Below, piece after piece: positions 60,043 through 64,000 of a stretch of 64,000 nucleotides of DNA. The position numbers and the translations under genes are program-made. Positions within the stretch are counted from its first letter, which is position 1. Each line of letters starts with the position of its first letter. The stretch is from positions 1,988,001 through 2,052,000 of the forward strand of contig JAJNNQ010000137.1 in NCBI GenBank assembly GCA_027886175.1, given 5' to 3'. Under the pieces are notes generated by a model. It was not told the DNA's origin. It made no database searches and saw nothing but the letters and a program-made list of their open reading frames with translations. Origin of the DNA: Phylloscopus collybita (taxonomy: Eukaryota; Chordata; Aves; Passeriformes; Phylloscopidae).

Positions 60043-60157
60043 GTGCCTGTCCTGCGTGGAGAGCCCTTACCGCTGCCACTGGTGCAAGTACCGCCACGTC
60101 TGCACCCACGACCCCAGCTCCTGCTCCTTCCAGGAGGGACGAGTCAAGATGCCTGAG
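60043..60157 (+). CDS. PLXNA4: PLXNA4 exon (second PSI domain)
   Basis: Internal plexin-A4 exon of 115 bases coding the cysteine-rich PSI2 module that lies between IPT1 and IPT2. The acceptor is CTCTGTTGCAG and the donor is GAG|GTAGGC. One base completes Ser, then 38 codons end in phase 0 at RVKMPE. The core [17 protein letters not shown] and VCTHDP are diagnostic for plexin-A4 in my reading; A1/A2 have [17 protein letters not shown]. Six cysteines are present, with the partners in the neighbouring exons. An LTR ends about 70 bases before the exon and another LTR begins 18 bases after the donor, so the intronic splicing signals are confined to very short unique flanks. The following exon (family continuation DCPQLL) is not in the window. 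Confidence 0.95.
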
Positions 60158-60175
60158 GTAGGCAGGGGCAGAGGG

Positions 60176-60976
60176 TGTCAAGTTTCTGGGGCATCTTCGT
60201 TGAAGACTGTTGTGAAAAACGAGGTTCACTTACTTGGTAAACTGTAAGAAATAGGTTTAATTAAAAAAAAAAAATTAGACAATTAGGAGACAGAAAAAAA
60301 AGCAAAGTATGGCCAGACCAGGCCGGGTGACTTGGCATTTTGCCAGGTGCACACCCTGCTGTTTCAGAGACATTCTTTAAATACCCTTTCTATTGCATCA
60401 CTCTGTTGCATGTGCATAAATCACCATGCATATTAGAACTTTTCCACAAACTGGTTTCCATATTCCTGTTCAGCATGGCCCCTCCTTGGGCCCGCCTTTT
60501 TTAGAGCACGTGTGTTTTCTTGGCTGTGTCTTCATCATCACCTCCAGCTTGGGCCTTGGTCCATGCTTTCCACAGACTGTCGGTGTTGATGGTGTGTCAG
60601 CAGCAGGGTCCCCATCACATGTTCACTGGATTTTATCCCAACCAAACTGGCTGTCCAGTTACAAGCATAACCATATACCAGCTATCCCACTAAGTATTTG
60701 TATTGCTCTAAGTAGTTTTGTTACATTTGCACTGGGTGTTTTGGTGTTACATATATCTACAAAAAATGCTGTATTTCAATACCTTTCCCTGGAACCCCTG
60801 CACCTCTTCTCACTTGACATTACTTATGTTTCCCCTTCCCCGGATCAGTCCTCATTGGCTGGTTGGTTCTTCACCACCCCTCTCTCCTTCCCAAAGGGCA
60901 CAAAACCACTCCGAGCCACATGCTGGGTCTCTTACTCTTGTCAGAACTCCATGGTGTAGGTTCTGTATTACACTAC
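60176..60976 (-). mobile_element. Probable ERVL-like LTR directly behind the PSI2 exon donor
   Basis: Starts TGTCAAGTTTCTGGGGCATC and then GTGAAAAACGAGGTTCACTT, a pattern I recall from songbird ERVL LTRs. A TATA-like TATTTAAAG on the minus strand near 60375 suggests minus orientation. The right end is unclear; the next LTR begins at 60977. No target duplication found. Confidence 0.5.
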
Positions 60977-61726
60977 TGTCTTGGTTTTGAAAGGCAGGTA
61001 TCTGCCAGGGAAAGCTGGAGTTTCCCTTGGAATGGAGAATATAAACCCCTCACCCCCCTCCAAATTATAATTTTGCAATTAAGGGCTTTCAGGCAAAGAT
61101 TTGGGAATAGGGATAACAGTTCTTTACTGGGAATATTAACAATACAAATGTAGTAGAAAAAAAACAAAACAAACAAGCAAACAACCAAACAACAATCCTA
61201 GAAACCGTGACAGAGTCAGAGCTACAACCTGACACCCTGTTGGTCAGGGTGTTGGGAGCAGTCCAAAAGTGAGTCCTCCTGGAGTGGCAGATGTGGTTCT
61301 GTTGGGGCAGAGATGATCCTGAGAGAAAAGAGTACAGTGATGGTGAGAAGGGTCCAGGGATGATGAGAAGGCTCCAGTCTTCCTCCGGCAATCCAGTGGA
61401 GCCAGATCCCTGGTGTTCCTACGTCTCAGTTTTTATCCAGGTAGGAGCATCCACTGGGTGGAGCATCTCACAATGGGGGTGATAGAATATGTTGTGCCCT
61501 TAAGTGAGCCTTAATGGCCCATTAGCAGAAAATATCCCCCTGGAGAGAGGATGGGTGGTGAAAGAGATAAGAAACACTGCCCCACCTGGTTTGAACAGCT
61601 GCCCCATTATCAGAAGTCATCTGCCCCCCTCCCCCCAGAGTTTCAAGAGATAAAGAACAAACATCTCCCCAGCTGCTTTCAACAGATGAAATAAAATACA
61701 CATTTTTGGTTCCATAACCCAAGACA
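60977..61726. mobile_element. Probable ERVL-like LTR
   Basis: The ends are mirror-related, TGTCTTGGTTTTG and AACCCAAGACA. Internal GGCAGGTATCTGCCAGGG and CAGGCAAAGATTTGGGAATA resemble songbird ERVL LTRs. There is a short A/C stretch inside (61149-61196). No matching flanking duplication, so it may be nested or rearranged. Confidence 0.55.
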
Positions 61727-62984
61727 TGTCCAGGTTTTGCTGACAGCAGAAACAAAGACCACACCCTTACAGCAAGGTTACTCACCTTAATATTTGCAAA
61801 AAGCTGACTTCATGATACACGTTTATAACACTGTGGCGATGGGTGGTTGTAAAAGTAAAGTCCTTTGGTGCATGGCTAAATCAGCCTGATGAATGCAGAG
61901 TTGTGACAGTCCGAGCCAGTATGCAGAAAGCCTCTAACACAGAGTGTCCCAAGCAGAGGCAGCAGCCACAGCAGCAGCGACAGTGATACACCTTGACACG
62001 TGTCCAGCGTGGAATTGGACACGTGAAGATGTGTTGAGTCTCTGAGAGGGTTCTGCACTTTCAGATTGGCTCAAAATAATCAGCAAGACTGCTCTTCAGA
62101 GGAGTTTTGTAAACCTGATCCCTCCCTCCTGCACACCACGATGATTGTGTGACATTGGAAAGTCATCACAAACTCCTGGCACCAAAGGTCTGGGAGGGAT
62201 GGGAGACACTGGTCATGCATCTCCTCCAGGAGAGAAGGAGGTTTCCTACCCTGGGCTGCTGAGACCTGGGGAGGATTTTAGGGCTTTGGCCATGGGGTCA
62301 GTAGTTGCCATCTGTGTTTAGAACACCTCTGGGGCTTTGTGGGTTTGGTGCCTAATGGCAAATGCATCCAAGTGCCCCAGATTGCCACTGACTGAGCTGA
62401 ACTGGAGCTTGGGTCCAGCTGCAGATGCTGCCTGGCTGGTGTTGTAATCAAGGAGCCCTTGCAGACAAGGAGAATGCAAATAGGAAGGCACTTAATTCCT
62501 TCCTGGTCCCACATGTAGTGTCTTCATACTCCTGTGACATTGCCATTCCCTCCCACCCCCTCTGTAAATGCTGGTTGAGCTGTCACATTTGTGCTGGTTG
62601 AGGTGTCCCACATCAGATCTCCTGACTTGCTCTGGCATGGGGAGAAACCATAAATACTCATGAGTTCTCCATCTAGCAGGATTCAGGATTTTCTGTAAAA
62701 CTACTGGAAAATGAGCTGAGGAGCTGTTGGGTTTGATGGCCCGAGCTTGGTGGTGAAGGGGTGAGGAAAGGGTTTTTCCAAAGCCTTGTCACACTTTGGC
62801 CAGCCCTGCTGGCCACAGGTTTCTGTCCCTTCCTCTCCAGGCACTGTAGGAACCCCATTTTCCTGCTGAGTGTGATCCCCTGGGACACTTTGTCTCACTT
62901 TTCCTCTGTGCAATGTCACCACCAGCACCACCCCTGGCCACCTCTGCTGTGCCTCATGTACCAAGCACAGGTCTCACCTTCCCA

Positions 62985-63148
62985 CCTCTCCTCTCCTCTC
63001 CTCTCCTCTCCTCTCCTCTCCTCTCCTCTCCTCTCCTCTCCTCTCCTCTCCTCTCCTCTCCTCTCCTCTCCTCTCCTCTCCTCTCCTCTCCTCTCCTCTC
63101 CTCTCCTCTCCTCTCCTCTCCTCTCCTCTCCTCTCCTCTCCTCTCCTC
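62985..63148 (+). repeat. Perfect (CCTCT)n microsatellite, about 33 copies
   Basis: 164 bases of uninterrupted CCTCT. Homopyrimidine with mirror symmetry. The neighbouring CCAGG.. flank is unique. Confidence 0.97.
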
Positions 63149-64000
63149 CAGGCCCCTGCCCGAAGTGAGATGCCTGCAAACCTCCGTGGATCTCCTGATC
63201 CATCAGAAAGCAGACCATGAGAATTACTCCAGTTTCTTAGGGAAGGGATGGGATGGCACAGCCACTGCTCTTTATCCTATCCAAGGTGTTGCTCTGCAGA
63301 ACTGGGGAGGAGGCAGGAATTCATCAAACTCAGCCTGTTTTTAGCTTCATCACCTCTCTTCTAGTTCTGTTTCTGAAAGATGTCCTCTTCAGGAGACAGC
63401 TCCATTCTGGGGGGCTTTTTTTTTTATCAGTAGAGTCTGCTTTTCCTTTCTTCTACCCCCTTTAACAGAGAATCTCCTGCCAAGCTTTGTGCACTCCCTT
63501 TCTGATCTTGTAAATGTGAGATTTTCATGGCAGCAGGAAGAGGCACAAACCTGACCTTGGAAAACCACAACTGGTCTACAAGGCAGTGACAGCATCATTC
63601 AACACATGGATGTTACACTGGTCATTGCTAATGGGGGCTGCAGCATTTTTGTGCCTTCTCTGGGAACAAATGGGATCTCACTCCCCTGGGATACAACATC
63701 TGGAATAATCTGCTGTGCTCAGGAGCTGGTTTTGCTGTCTGCTCCACACAGGAAGGGCTGGAATGACAAAATCTGCAAGGATAAAGGCCTTGCAGCCCCC
63801 GAAACTTTCAGAGCTTGCTTTGTGCCTGGCAGTGTGAGAAATGCCCTGCAGCTTCAGGGTCCTCATTCCCTCTGTGTGTTTGTGGCTCTCGAGGGCTGGG
63901 GAAGGATGGCATGACAAGTGCACTCTGACAGACAGATTTGCAATCTCTCTGTGGCCAGAAAGGTTTGGTTATGGTTTTTTTTTGTCAAATGGCACTTTGA

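Larger units (their letters stand above)
60158..64000 (+). other. PLXNA4: PLXNA4 intron after the PSI2 exon (partial)
   Basis: Begins with GTAGGC. The next plexin exon is not found before the window ends. It contains two adjacent LTR elements (60176-61726) and a perfect CCTCT tract (62985-63148). The stretches 61727-62984 and 63149-64000 show no recognisable feature. Confidence 0.85.

Noticed and set aside
62761..63344. Open frames encoding Leu-Ser-Ser-Pro or Arg-Arg-Gly-Glu repeats
   Set aside because: Simple translation of the perfect CCTCT microsatellite.

Overview
The window looks like avian nuclear DNA, most likely from a songbird. It is full of short, 5'-truncated CR1 LINE tails in both orientations (22 recognised). 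It also carries solo LTRs of avian ERVK-like type (TG...CA ends, 6-bp target duplications) and ERVL-like type. Dispersed poly-pyrimidine and tetranucleotide repeats fit this too. No bacterial gene organisation, tRNA, rRNA or CRISPR is present. I recognise one protein-coding gene, on the + strand: the middle of the plexin-A4 gene (PLXNA4).

Five consecutive PLXNA4 exons are visible: 9739-9839, 51141-51264, 54532-54685, 57242-57341 and 60043-60157. All have canonical AG/GT borders. Their phases join exactly into 198 codons (594 bases) with no stop. In order they encode the end of the Sema domain and start of PSI1, the rest of PSI1, most of the first IPT domain, the end of that IPT domain, and PSI2. 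The exons for the 5' part of the gene (signal peptide, most of Sema) and the 3' part (later IPT and PSI domains, membrane segment, cytoplasmic GAP) lie outside the window. The four complete introns are 41,301, 3,267, 2,556 and 2,701 bases. Everything else in the window is intron.

Region by region: 1-9.7 kb is intron with one intact solo LTR (1589-1869) and CR1 scraps. At 9.8-10.3 kb a minisatellite repeats the first exon's own 3' end and splice donor about a dozen times, followed at once by a 1.2-kb CR1 reverse-transcriptase remnant with its own 44-bp internal tandem array. At 11.5-35 kb there is ordinary repeat-studded intron with LTRs at 13.3, 17.3 and 18.4 kb and several quiet AT-rich stretches that could be conserved non-coding sequence. 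At 35.6-38.7 kb a 162-bp segment occurs twice, the second copy inside an LTR that also holds another nested solo LTR. At 42.0-42.5 kb tandem copies carry a decayed splice acceptor plus a 50-bp coding fragment of a Na+/K+-ATPase alpha gene. At 43.7 kb there is a 121-bp hairpin, and at 44.1-44.55 kb a long A/C-only tract. At 51-60.2 kb four exons cluster; one of them has a 21-bp in-frame tandem duplication of its donor, and another sits between two LTR insertions. At 63.0-63.15 kb there is a perfect (CCTCT)n tract.

The strongest unusual theme is that local tandem duplication has hit splice donors of this gene twice (exons at 9739 and 54532), and that a foreign splice acceptor with coding sequence has been captured and amplified in the long intron in sense orientation. 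Gene identification rests on reading the encoded peptides against the plexin-A family from memory. No database search or alignment program was run, and repeat borders without a stated target duplication are approximate.
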